64,000 bases of DNA, from assembly GCF_038096175.1 (NCBI RefSeq), contig NZ_CP151100.1, positions 1 through 64,000 on the forward strand, read 5' to 3'. Positions 49,494 through 58,932 of the stretch are shown piece by piece. This DNA comes from Nostoc sp. UHCC 0302. Its GTDB lineage: Bacteria > Cyanobacteriota > Cyanobacteriia > Cyanobacteriales > Nostocaceae. Both the position numbers and the translations under genes were made by a program. The stretch's first letter is position 1. Each line of letters opens with the position of its first letter. The notes under the pieces are model-generated. The model did no database searches, was not told where the DNA came from, and saw nothing but the letters and a program-made list of their open reading frames with translations.

Positions 49494-50222
49494 TATTGAT
49501 CTCTGGTCACCTTATAAAAAATTAGTAGAAGATTTAATGCCAAATGCCAACATAACTGCTGACAGGTTTCATGTGATGAAACAAATTACGGATGAATTAG
49601 ATACTATGCGTAAAAATGAAAAAGAAGCTGCAATGTCGTTAGATGATGAATTAGAAAAAGCCAGAAAATTAGAAGCATTAAACAAGAGCAAATATAGCTT
49701 ACTGAAAAATGAGAACTCTTTAAATGAAAAGCAAAAATCGAAATTACAATCTGTGTTAGAAGTTTCGCCTCATCTCGCTAAAATGCACGCACTTAAAGAA
49801 CAATTTCGCCAGATATTTGACACGACTAAATCTTGGGGAGATAGCATCACGCAATTATTAGATTGGATGTATGATGCTCGTTCATATTTTCCGAAAAGTC
49901 TAGGGACAATGGTGAGATGGTTTGGGGAAATAGTTGGTTATTTTGACGGCAGAACTACCAGTGGTACTGTAGAAGGGATTAATAATAAACTCAAGTTAAT
50001 TAAACGACTTGGATATGGCTTTCGTAACTTCAATAATTTTCGTATACGCAGTTTATTAAACTGGCACTTTAGTATTAATTTTTCATAAAACGGACGCAAG
50101 AACCGCAATGTCTTTTGATAAGCATATTCATCTAAATTTTTTTTGTTTAATAGTTATATAGAGTTTAATAGCAAATTTAAACTTTTGGCTCTCCCAGAGT
50201 AACTATGGTAAAATAATATAAT

Positions 50223-51398
50223 ATGAAAATTAGCAACTTTAAGACATATACAAAAGACAATTTTGCAAGGGTGGCAGCGACTATAACTTGGGAAGACCGC
50301 AATCGCCCCTCCGAAGAAATCTACGTAGCTACTACTCAAGAATTTGCCAAAGACTTATCCTGCAACCCCAATACTTTTTTACTGGCTTGTACAATAGTAG
50401 CTTTTCACTATGGAGAAAAAAGGATTTTTATAGATGCAGAAGATGCAGAAATTTGCCCAGAATTACGTGACGGTCTAATTACGTCAATGCATTGGATGCG
50501 CTCTTGGTATAAAATAAAACGTAATATTGTCCAAATAGAGGCAAAAACTAATTTGAAAGTATCAAATACAGCTAAACCTGAGAGAGCAGGTATGTTTTTT
50601 TCAGGGGGCATAGATACTTTCTCAACTTTACGAAATAATCGTCTTAAATTTAGTCTAGAACATCCAGCTTCTATTAAAGATGGTCTAATAGTTCACGGTA
50701 TATCAGATACTAATCTAGAGGAGTTTGAAAACGCAGTTATTTCACTAACGCCAGTGGCTAAAGATGCAGGTATAAACTTGATTCCAGTTTATACAAATAT
50801 GTATAAACATATTAAAGATTTAGAATATAAAAATTTTGAATTTTGGCGATTCTATTTCGGAGGCTCGGCCTTATCAGCCATTGCCCATGCTTTTACCCCC
50901 CGGTTGAATTTAGTTTATATTGCCTCTAGTAGTGAAATCGAAAATATTGAGCCTTGGGGGTCACATCCTTTAACAGATCCAAACTACAGTAGTTATGATT
51001 TGCAGATTAAGTACGATAGTGTATACTTATCTAGGTTAGAGAAAACTAAATTAGTAGTTGATTGGGATATAGCTTTTAAGAAACTCAGAGTTTGTGACAT
51101 ATTAGTTTTGCCTCCTGGTTACCTTAATTGCGGTAAATGTGGCAAATGTATAATCACAATGGCAACTCTTACAGCTTTAGATACACTACATAAAACAGAT
51201 GTTTTTCCAATTAAAGAATTTTCTAAAGACCTGCTACTAAAAGCAAATCTGCAGACTGTTTTAGAGAAAGCAAAATATCGCAGTTTAATACCTTTATTTG
51301 CATCTATAGGTCGCCAAGACTTAGTATTTTGGACTAAATACATACTTGCTAGATCTCGTGTCAAATCAGTGCTCAAAAAATTAGCCAAATCTTTTTAA
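50223..51398 (+). CDS. PP-loop (QueC-like) ATP pyrophosphatase-family protein
   Basis: A 391-residue protein with a PP-loop signature FFSGGIDTFSTL (about 125-136), which binds ATP for adenylation, and a zinc-like cluster CGKCGKC near residues 303-309. The order PP-loop then cysteine cluster is as in QueC (preQ0 synthase), but the sequence is distant and the N-terminal 110 residues are different. No queuosine genes or QatABD-type defence genes adjoin it. It is the only intact non-transposon gene in the 43.8-56 kb region. A weak start context makes translation level uncertain. Substrate unknown. Confidence 0.65.
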   Translation: MKISNFKTYTKDNFARVAATITWEDRNRPSEEIYVATTQEFAKDLSCNPNTFLLACTIVAFHYGEKRIFIDAEDAEICPELRDGLITSMHWMRSWYKIKRNIVQIEAKTNLKVSNTAKPERAGMFFSGGIDTFSTLRNNRLKFSLEHPASIKDGLIVHGISDTNLEEFENAVISLTPVAKDAGINLIPVYTNMYKHIKDLEYKNFEFWRFYFGGSALSAIAHAFTPRLNLVYIASSSEIENIEPWGSHPLTDPNYSSYDLQIKYDSVYLSRLEKTKLVVDWDIAFKKLRVCDILVLPPGYLNCGKCGKCIITMATLTALDTLHKTDVFPIKEFSKDLLLKANLQTVLEKAKYRSLIPLFASIGRQDLVFWTKYILARSRVKSVLKKLAKSF

Positions 51399-51749
51399 AT
51401 AGAAAAATATTCAGAAAATAATTGCGATGTGTAACCCATCTTCCGCACTTCGAAATGTATTATTTGACGTTGCAAAAATAATTACCAAGAATGCTCATAG
51501 CTATAAGTGTTAATGCGGATAATGATTGGTGACTGGGCAATGTTTGTCGTGAGATAGCGTAGGCGCAGCCCGCACTTCGACAAAGCTCAGTGACCACCGT
51601 AGGCATCGCTATATTTGGTAATATTTGGATGTTACGAAATGGAGTACAGAAAGTCGGATGATAAGTATTTTCGCTGGTTAAGAAATAGAGATGATCAAAA
51701 AAAGTGAGATAATTAGGAATTAAACTTCCATAAAAAATCTCACAAAAAA
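51399..51749. other. Intergenic region with small dispersed repeats
   Basis: About 350 bp. Contains a composite repeat (GATAGCGTAGGCGCAGCC, then ACTTCGACAAAGCTCAGTG, about 51550-51612). A GTGAGAT / ATCTCAC inverted repeat lies just ahead of the IS1634-type transposase start (about 51703-51743) and could hide its ribosome site. Confidence 0.5.
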
Positions 51750-52044
51750 ATGGATTATCAAAAAGAAGAGATTGAGATTAAGAACTTAGATCACTTAGGA
51801 ATAGTAGCTGGGCTGATTGATGAAATAGGAATAGTTGAAACAATTAATTCTCAATTAGGAATAGACCCTCGTGAAAAGATGACAGCGGGAATATTGGTAA
51901 AAGCTATTTTACTCAATGGATTAGGATTTGTTTCAAGACCTTTATATTTATTCAGTCAGTTTTTTGACGATAAAGGAATAAAAATATTATTGGGAGAGGA
52001 TGTAAAAAGTGATTACCTAAATGATGATAAAATTGGCAGGGTCA

Positions 52045-52276
52045 CACCAATTCGCAATTCGCAATTCGCAATTCGCAATTATTACCCCACGCCTTAAGGC
52101 GGGGGCTTGAGTATTGATACTACGTATTTTTATTTTTTTCTCAATGAATTGAGGAGCCACTGCGATCTTGGGGTCTCCCCAAGTAGAGCAAGTGGCGTGG
52201 GCTTGTATCCCTGAATGAATTAATTTACAATTACGTCCGCAATTGCGAATTGCGAATTGCGAATTGCGAATTGTTC
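52045..52276. repeat. MITE-like element with AATTCGC-repeat ends (copy 2)
   Basis: 232 bp, ends of four to five AATTCGC / GCGAATT heptamers, flanked by a 5-bp repeat GGTCA (52040-52044 and 52277-52281). The core has a strong stem CCCCACGCC-TT-AAGGCGGGGGCTTG, and TGGGCTTGTA near its other end, as at ends of cyanobacterial IS200/IS605-type elements. Confidence 0.8.
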
Positions 52277-52549
52277 GGTCATGGATAAATTATATAAATA
52301 TGGATTGAACAATCTGTTTATAAAAATTGGATTATCAGTAATCAAAAAGTTTAAGATAGATACAAAATATTCCCATTTGGATGCAACATCATTTCATCTA
52401 CATGGAGAATATAAAGGTGAAGATAATAAGGATAAAGAATCAGAGATAATTAGAGAAAGACCAATAATTATTACAAAAGGGTATTCTCGTGACCATAGAC
52501 CAGACTTAAAACAATGTGTATTAGATTTAATAACAAGTAGTGATGGGGA

Positions 52550-52677
52550 CAGGGCGAACGCACGGGATTTCTGAAACCCCTGCTGGATAAGGATCTTGAC
52601 TAAAAAATAGGATAAATTAAAAAACGCCGAAACCCTTGCTATTAAAGGATTCTTATACTTTAGATGCGTTTGCCCTG
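52550..52677. mobile_element. 128-bp miniature element with ISAs1-type ends
   Basis: Ends CAGGGCGAACGCA and TGCGTTTGCCCTG equal those of the element at 44874-46541. It is flanked by a perfect 10-bp repeat GTGATGGGGA (52540-52549 and 52678-52687). The inside has no coding potential. Confidence 0.9.
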
Positions 52678-53984
52678 GTGATGGGGACATTCCATTATTA
52701 ATGAGAGTTGGAGATGGGAATGAGGCGGATAAAGCAGTATTTGGTCAAATATTAGTAGAGTTTAAAAAACAAATAAATTTTGATAGTATTATGGTCTGCG
52801 ATAGCGCATTATATAGCCAAGAAAATCTTAAATTAATTGAGCATTTAAAATGGATAAGTCGGGTACCAATGACAATTAAGAAAGCACAAAAGTTAGTTCA
52901 GTCTGTAGAGATAGAAGAGATAGATGCAAACGAAAGAAAAAAAAGAGCTGCCCTAAATCTATCCGGATATAGGTGGAAGGAAGAAATAGTAAATTATGGT
53001 GGTATTAAACAAACTTGGCTAATAGTAGAAAGTCAAAAAAGGAAAGATAGCGATTTAAAAAAACTAGATAAAAAGCTGACAAAAGAAAAAGAGAAAGTTG
53101 AAAAGTTACTTAAACAATTAAAAAAAGAAGATTTTGAAAGTCCAGAACAAGCTCGATACAAACTAAAAGGAATTAATAAAAATCTGAAAATGTTTGAAAT
53201 TAAAAAAATTGAACTTATTGAAAGTAAATCAAAAGAAAATAAACCTATTTATAAAATGTTAGGAGTAGGTGATGAAAAATCATCAGAGATAGAAATAGAA
53301 AGAAAATCAGCTGGAAGATTTATTTTAGCGACTAATTTAGTTGACGACGAGAAGTTAGAACCATCAGAAATTTTGACAAATTATAAAAATCAACAGTCCT
53401 GTGTTCGCGAAGCGTGCCAAAGGCAAAGAGGATTTAGATTTTTGAAAGACCCTTTATTCTTTGCTGATAGTTTCTTTGTGAAAAACCCTGAAAGAATAGA
53501 GACGATGCTATTTTTAATGTCTCTGTGCTTGTTAGTTTATAATCTCGGTCAAAGGGAAATGAGAAACAACTTAAAAAGAGCAAAAGTCGGCATTAAAAAT
53601 CAACTAGGAAAGTTAACAGATAGTCCGACACTAAGATGGGTATTTCAGTGTTTTCAGGGGATTCATGCTTTGACTTTAAATGGTGTTAATCAAATTATTA
53701 ATTTAACAGAATCACGTCATTTTATTTTGAATTATCTGCCATCATCTTGCCAAAAATATTATCTGCTTTCTTAATCTAAATAACCTTTAGAGAGCGAATA
53801 AAGATTTATCAATATCTGAAGGAACAGTTATTGCTCCTCCAACTTTTAGTGCTTAAATAACCTATGATTATGAATCAAATCTTTTATGTTTGATTACTTT
53901 TCATCCTTCGTCATATTAATTCAGTATTATCTTCTTAATTATCCTGACTTTTCGCTTTTATCTTGACTGTAATCTCTTTATATT

Positions 53985-54859
53985 TCAAGTTGAAGTGCGG
54001 AAGATCAGGTAGAACATACGTGCCAGCTTGTGGGCAGTAGCAGTAATTGCTTTTGGGGTACCCAAGCGCGATGGGCAAAGCCCCGCCAAGGGCGATCGCA
54101 ATCGTCGATAAAAAGCTCCAACAGCAGAACGACTTTGAGTCAAAGAAAACGCAGCCATGCGAAAAGCATTTGCAGCACGATTGACAACAGTACGAGTTTT
54201 AGAACTTTTAACCTGACCCCCAGTGACTTTTTGTCCTGGACACAAACCAAGCCAAGAGGTAAAGTGCTTAACTGTGGGAAAGCGTTTTGGGTCTAATCCC
54301 ACTTCTGATAAAATGGTTCGTACAGTTAAAGCATCAAGACCATTGATCAGTGTAAAATCTACCCCTGCCATGCGATAAAGATAATTGTGTAAATCAAAAG
54401 TTGGGTGATTTGCAGTTGGTTTTTTCCGGCGTTTTCTCCCGGTTGTCGGCGGTTGAAGTAAAGTCTTGGGTTCAAAAGATGCTAAACATTTTTCAATTTG
54501 TGCGTCAACAGCAGTGATCTGTTGTTGATAAACCTCATACAAAGTTAATTCTTGCTGGAGGACAAATAAATGTTCACAGAGGTAGTCGCCAGTTAATGCT
54601 TTACTAATATCTGCTGTGCTGCTTTTAATGCGTGGGTCTTTGAGAGATGCTAAAACTTGTGGGTCTTGCTCACCTGCAACGATAGCTTTGATAATCTTCA
54701 TTCCTGTTAGACCAGTCACATCGCTTATGACTTTGTGGAGATGTACATTCATCTGAATAAGTGCTTTTTGCATTCGTTGTACATGGACACTAGCACTTTT
54801 AATTAAAGTATCTCGTTGACGGATATAACTGCGTAGCACACAGGTTTGGTCTTCCGGGC
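53985..54859 (-). pseudogene. IS110-family transposase, 5'-truncated
   Basis: The C-terminal 284+ residues of a DEDD-type transposase, with the Transposase_20-like block (MAGVDFTLINGLDALTVRTIL, FTSWLGLCPGQKVTGGQ). Coding continues in frame upstream as PEDQTCVLRSYIRQRD up to 54859, where an IS5/IS903-like end cuts it off. The N-terminal DEDD catalytic domain is absent from the window. No duplicate flank exists, so a deletion went with the event. Confidence 0.8.
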
Positions 54860-55970
54860 GGCGTTGTTGCGTGAATGGGGAAAAATGGTAAATTTTACTT
54901 ATTCCTTCCTACCTCTAGTAATCCCCTCCTAGTTTCCTAGTTTGACTATGAAGACAAAAGCCAAAGACAACTACAGAGTCCGTAACTGGCAGGAATACGG
55001 TGCGGCACTCAAGCAGCGAGGCAGTCTGACTTTCTGGGTTAGTGAGGAAGTAATTGAACAATGGCGGAACGAAAAAAAGACAGGACAGAAGGGAGCCTCT
55101 AATTATTACAGTGATATAGCGATACCTTCGGTAAGCTTCGCTAACGCTACGATGGGAACTGTACAATCGGTATTTCACTTAGCAGGGCGGCAAACGGAAG
55201 GATTTTTGGAATCACTGTTTATCTTAATGGGAATTGAGTTGAAGGTGCCAGATCACTCCACCTTATGCCGTCGTTTGAGCAAACTATCGGTGGGACTGCC
55301 CGTAATCCCAAAGAATGAGGCAATCCATGTTGTAGTGGATTCAACTGGTGTAAAAGTGTATGGCGAGGGAGAATGGAAAGTTCGCACACACGGGGCAGGT
55401 AAACGACGAACGTGGCGGAAGTTGCATCTTGGCTGTGATGAAGGAACCGGAGAGATTTTGGCCGCGATGGTGACTACTAATGACGTAGCAGATTGTGAAG
55501 TATTGCCTGACTTACTAGAGCAGATTGATACCCCTATTGAACAAATATCTGGTGATGGCGGTTATGACACATTCGGCTGTTACAACACAATCACCTCACG
55601 CGATGCCAAAGCAGTAATTCCACCTCGCAGTAGCGCCAAGATTCAGCAACACGCTAACTCTAAAGAACTGCCTCATCCACGTGATGAAAATATACGCAGG
55701 GTGCGCCAAGTTGGATCTAAGCAATGGAAACAGGAAAGCGCTTATCATAGACGTTCTTTGTCTGAAACTGCTATGTTCCGACTAAAAAGTATTTTTGGGG
55801 GCAAGTTAAGACGACGCTTTTTTGAAAACCAAGCCGTCGAGTTATTGCTGCAATGTGCTGCTCTCAATCGCATGATCCAGTTGGGTAAACCAGACAGCTA
55901 TAAAGTGCAAGACTAATTACTAACTCTTTTGAGAGAAGTGTGTCTTTTTTTTGTTTCATGCAACAAAGCC
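54860..55970. mobile_element. IS5-family (IS903-like) element
   Basis: A 1,111-bp element with ends GGCGTTGTTGCGTGAA and, inverted, GGCTTTGTTGCATGAA. The flanks show no target duplication: IS110 sequence on the left, an unrelated fragment on the right. This fits a composite or recombined insertion. Confidence 0.8.
54948..55916 (+). CDS. IS5-family (IS903-like) transposase
   Basis: A 322-residue DDE transposase from the ATG at 54948 (an in-frame TTG lies at 54942). It starts with YRVRNWQEYGAALKQRGSL; catalytic regions are HVVVDSTGVKVYGEGEW, ISGDGGYDTFGCYN, and a C-terminal SETAMFRLKSIFGG-L-RR block. No stop interrupts it. Between YYSDIAI and TVQSVFHLAGRQ a small dispersed repeat adds about ten codons in frame (PSVSFANATM). 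Activity is possible but uncertain because of this insert. Confidence 0.85.
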   Translation: MKTKAKDNYRVRNWQEYGAALKQRGSLTFWVSEEVIEQWRNEKKTGQKGASNYYSDIAIPSVSFANATMGTVQSVFHLAGRQTEGFLESLFILMGIELKVPDHSTLCRRLSKLSVGLPVIPKNEAIHVVVDSTGVKVYGEGEWKVRTHGAGKRRTWRKLHLGCDEGTGEILAAMVTTNDVADCEVLPDLLEQIDTPIEQISGDGGYDTFGCYNTITSRDAKAVIPPRSSAKIQQHANSKELPHPRDENIRRVRQVGSKQWKQESAYHRRSLSETAMFRLKSIFGGKLRRRFFENQAVELLLQCAALNRMIQLGKPDSYKVQD

Positions 55971-56170
55971 CATTGTCCAGCTAAAATTAGTGCCTGAACT
56001 CTAATTTCTTCTTCTCGCTCTTTGAGGTTTTTTCCATCCAATTCTGGGATATTAGCGAAATCCAAAAGTTTTGTAACATTCAATTGAAAAGTTCTTATTG
56101 ATTTATTTAAATCAAGAGTCGCACATATATTTTTTGTCATAAAAGGCAGATATTCCCTATCTGAAAACAT
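55971..56170 (-). pseudogene. Gene fragment truncated by the IS5-like element
   Basis: The N-terminal 66 codons (MFSDREYLPFMTKNICATL...) of an unrecognised protein; the downstream part is replaced by IS end sequence. It is helical and charged (KNLKEREEEIRVQALILAGQ), perhaps a transposase start. No family can be named. Confidence 0.4.
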
Positions 56171-56682
56171 TATTTCAAAGGAATCTTACCTTTTTTCGTC
56201 GTCATTACAGAGCAGGCAAGAAAATTTTATGTATTTATACGCAGTATCAAGTAACAAATATTTTTTGTACTAAAAAGAAGTTATTAGCGATCGCTGGTTT
56301 TTGATCCGACCTCACAAAATCGCGTTGCTCCCGGTGCTATTTCAGACACCTTATATTCTGAGGATTTCTTATTTTCCTTTGCTTAGAGTGATGGAAGAGC
56401 GCTAACTTTGATACAAAACTGCTGGCATAACTACGTTTCTACCAGACCAGCCCTAGTTTTTGCAACACAACCATGATCAGCGCTACTATTAGATGAGTCG
56501 GTAGCATTCGATTCCTCTGTCGTTGGCTTTGTGTACTCTAAATCGTTGCTTCAATCGTTTCACTAGGTATGCCCATTGCGATCGCTTGAAGGATTTCCTC
56601 AGGAGATATCTTTGGGGTCGTCAAGCTCAATTCTTTTAGTTGCACTGGCTTCTGGCGTTTAACAAACAACTCCTAATTTACC
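56171..56682. other. Gap with a probable transposase-tail remnant
   Basis: About 510 bp. On the minus strand 56538-56669 an open stretch (VKRQKPVQLKELSLTTP, then EEILQAIAMG) looks like the C-terminal tail of a lost gene, with no start. A HIP1-containing spacer (TTAGCGATCGCTGG) lies near 56285. Nothing else is evident. Confidence 0.3.
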
Positions 56683-58902
56683 CTAATACGGCCTTAACCG
56701 AACAGTATCAGCTCTATCCTCTTTTATCAAACCTTCAGCAGTAAAGTATTCTTTGGCATGAGAAAAATAACTGCTAGGTTCATTTTTCTCACTTATTCCA
56801 TTAACTACTAAACCTAAGATGTTTTGACCAGATCGCTCTAACATCTCTTGAGCAAGACTAGCACTGCTAGAATCAATTACTCCAGGTCGAGCTACTAACA
56901 AAAGCCCATCACTCATGTGGCTTAAAGTAAGAGCATCAGCAGCAAAGAGGAGAGGAGGAGCATCGATAATTACAAAGTCATATTTATCTGAACAATCTTC
57001 AATTAGTGATACCATCCGCTTAGAATCAAGTAAAGCTAATGGATTGAGAGGTTTAACTCCGGCATTTAACACATCAAGATTATTCATTACCTTACAGACA
57101 GCATTGTTAAATTTTGCCTGACCGACAAGTACCTCGCTTAAACCTGCTGTATTGCTTAGTTGCCAAAGATGATGCTGAGAAGGAACTCGCATATCTGCAT
57201 CAATAAGTAAAACTTGACGTCCTAGTTGAGCGATTGCTACCGCTAAATTAGCTGAAACTAAAGACTTGCCTTCTTTGGGAACTGCACTAGTTACCACTAT
57301 AGTTTTCAGCATATTATCTGAACTCAGAAATTTCAGATTTGCTTGCATCACCCGATACATTTCGCTAGTTAAAGAGCGAGGTAAATCTCTGACAGCAATT
57401 TCTTGAGTTCTTAATCCTACATGAGCACCACTAGGAAAAAGCTTTTTAGAAGACAGGGGAACAGTTCCTACTAAAGAATATTTGAATATCTCTCTGACTT
57501 CCTGTAATGTTTTAAGGGATCTATCTCTTCTTTCTATAAAAAGAACAGTCGTAGTTGATAAAAAGGCACCGAACATTACGCCCAGGAATAAAACGATATT
57601 TTTTTCTCTTAAGACTGGCTTTTTAGGGACTAAAGCCTGATCAATTATTCTGGAGTTGGATGTATTATTATTTTCAGCTATTTGCAATTCTTGAACTTTT
57701 TTCAACAAAGTTTGGTAAGTAGATTGAGCAACTTCTAGTTTACGTTCTAGCTCACGCTGTTTTTGTTCCAACTGCGGTATGATTTTCACTCGCTGTTCAT
57801 AGGCAGACCTAGAATTATACAAAGAAGTAAGTTTTTGAGCTAAACCTAGACCCTGAACTTGTGATTGCAGAAAATCTTTAATTAAGTTTTGTTTTAGTTC
57901 TCCAATCTGCAATAATCCTTGCCGAACTTTTGTTGTTCCACCACTAATTTGTGCAACTTCTTTTTGTAAAAGAGTTGTTAAATTAGCTTTTTTTGCTTCT
58001 AGGTTAATAACTATGGGGGTGTTATCCAGGAAACGACTGCGTTCAGTTGCTAACTGCCGATCTATATCTTGAAGTTGAGTGAGAACTCCCTGCACAGCAG
58101 GGGATTGACTCAGAGCACTAGTATAGAGTGCTTGTTGGGAATTTATATTTACTTTCTGGTGAAGTTCATTAGTTTGAGCATTTGCCTGGTCTAGTTCAGC
58201 CTTAGCATTATTAATCTGACTATCTAAATTAGCAATAATTGCAACTGCTGACTTTGTCTCCTCTGATAGATTTACAACATTGTTCTTCTGTTTAAATCTG
58301 CGGATCGCTACTTCTGCTTCCTGAACCTCTGCTTTACTTTTAGGGAGCTGCCTTTCCATCAATTGTCGAGTTGCCTTTGCCTCCTCACGACTTGTCAGAA
58401 TATCATTTTCTAAATAAAGTTTCATAATTGTGTTGACTACTGCCGCTGCCTCTTCGGGATAACGACTTTTATATGTAAGTTTCAACACATCTGTACCGCC
58501 AATAATTTTGAGAGTCAAGTTTTGTACTAGTGCTTCAACTTCTAGCGGTTCACCTTTTTCATCTGTGAGTTGTAGTTTGTTTATAGTCTGCTGTAATAGA
58601 GAATGAGAAGAAATAACTTCTATCTGAGTTGAGATAGGATTTTGAGTTGCTACCAACGGTCTCAAATCTCTTTTTTCTCCCCCTTCAGATTGACTAGGTA
58701 GGAGACTAGAACCTACTATGTTAAAAGAAGGAACTTTGAATAATACTTTTCCTCCTGCTTCATAGGATGGACTTATGAACATTGCAGTAAAGACACTAAG
58801 ACCAACTGTAGTTGCAAAGATACTTGCTGCTAACCACCACCGCCTTTTCAGCATTAATAAGTAATGATTAAAATCCACATCAACTGATTCTCTAGCTTCC
58901 AT
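56683..58902 (-). CDS. Polysaccharide biosynthesis tyrosine autokinase (Wzc-like)
   Basis: A 739-residue protein of the inner membrane that controls chain length and export of exopolysaccharide. The Wzz domain (about 8-180) starts with a transmembrane helix (WWLAASIFATTVGLSVFTAM). A long coiled coil (about 190-410) follows, then a second helix (NIVLFLGVMFGAFLSTTTVL) and the BY-kinase domain with Walker A in SAVPKEGKSLVS (about 540-551), Walker A' VLLIDADMRVPS and Walker B FVIIDAPPLL. The C-terminal tyrosine cluster is poor (three Tyr). It is the last gene of the minus-strand cluster. Confidence 0.85.
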   Translation of the reverse strand: MEARESVDVDFNHYLLMLKRRWWLAASIFATTVGLSVFTAMFISPSYEAGGKVLFKVPSFNIVGSSLLPSQSEGGEKRDLRPLVATQNPISTQIEVISSHSLLQQTINKLQLTDEKGEPLEVEALVQNLTLKIIGGTDVLKLTYKSRYPEEAAAVVNTIMKLYLENDILTSREEAKATRQLMERQLPKSKAEVQEAEVAIRRFKQKNNVVNLSEETKSAVAIIANLDSQINNAKAELDQANAQTNELHQKVNINSQQALYTSALSQSPAVQGVLTQLQDIDRQLATERSRFLDNTPIVINLEAKKANLTTLLQKEVAQISGGTTKVRQGLLQIGELKQNLIKDFLQSQVQGLGLAQKLTSLYNSRSAYEQRVKIIPQLEQKQRELERKLEVAQSTYQTLLKKVQELQIAENNNTSNSRIIDQALVPKKPVLREKNIVLFLGVMFGAFLSTTTVLFIERRDRSLKTLQEVREIFKYSLVGTVPLSSKKLFPSGAHVGLRTQEIAVRDLPRSLTSEMYRVMQANLKFLSSDNMLKTIVVTSAVPKEGKSLVSANLAVAIAQLGRQVLLIDADMRVPSQHHLWQLSNTAGLSEVLVGQAKFNNAVCKVMNNLDVLNAGVKPLNPLALLDSKRMVSLIEDCSDKYDFVIIDAPPLLFAADALTLSHMSDGLLLVARPGVIDSSSASLAQEMLERSGQNILGLVVNGISEKNEPSSYFSHAKEYFTAEGLIKEDRADTVRLRPY

Positions 58903-58932
58903 AGTTGCATTAACCTCAAAGTTTAAATTGTA

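Larger units (their letters stand above)
47589..50088 (+). pseudogene. ISL3-family transposase split by IS4-like copy 2
   Basis: The N-terminal part (47589-48221) has the ISL3 zinc finger (CPDCGQ ... CHKCKK) and the start of the DDE core (LGIDEIALVKGQGNY). The C-terminal part (49494-50088) carries ADRFHVMKQITDELD and the EGINNKLKLIKRLGYGFRNF ending. Removing 48222-49493 and one TATTGAT copy restores EEVSIDLWSPYKKLVEDL in frame. The gene was therefore whole before the IS4-like insertion. Confidence 0.85.
51750..53774 (+). pseudogene. IS1634-family transposase with two insertions
   Basis: Three segments form one transposase: 51750-52039 (DUF4277-like start, IKNLDHLGIVAGLIDEIG), 52282-52549 (HLDATSFHLHGEYKG, catalytic Asp) and 52688-53774 (ending KDPLFFADSFFVKNPERIE). 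The first break is a 232-bp AATTCGC element, the second a 128-bp ISAs1-type miniature. Removing each with one target copy restores the frame (KIGRVMDKLYKYG; SSDGDIPLLMRVGDGN). In addition a short repeat stays in frame at about 53401-53426, adding VREACQRQ. Confidence 0.85.

Noticed and set aside
50223-51398. Qat defence system (QatC)
   Set aside because: No QatA, QatB or QatD candidates next to the PP-loop gene; neighbours are transposons.
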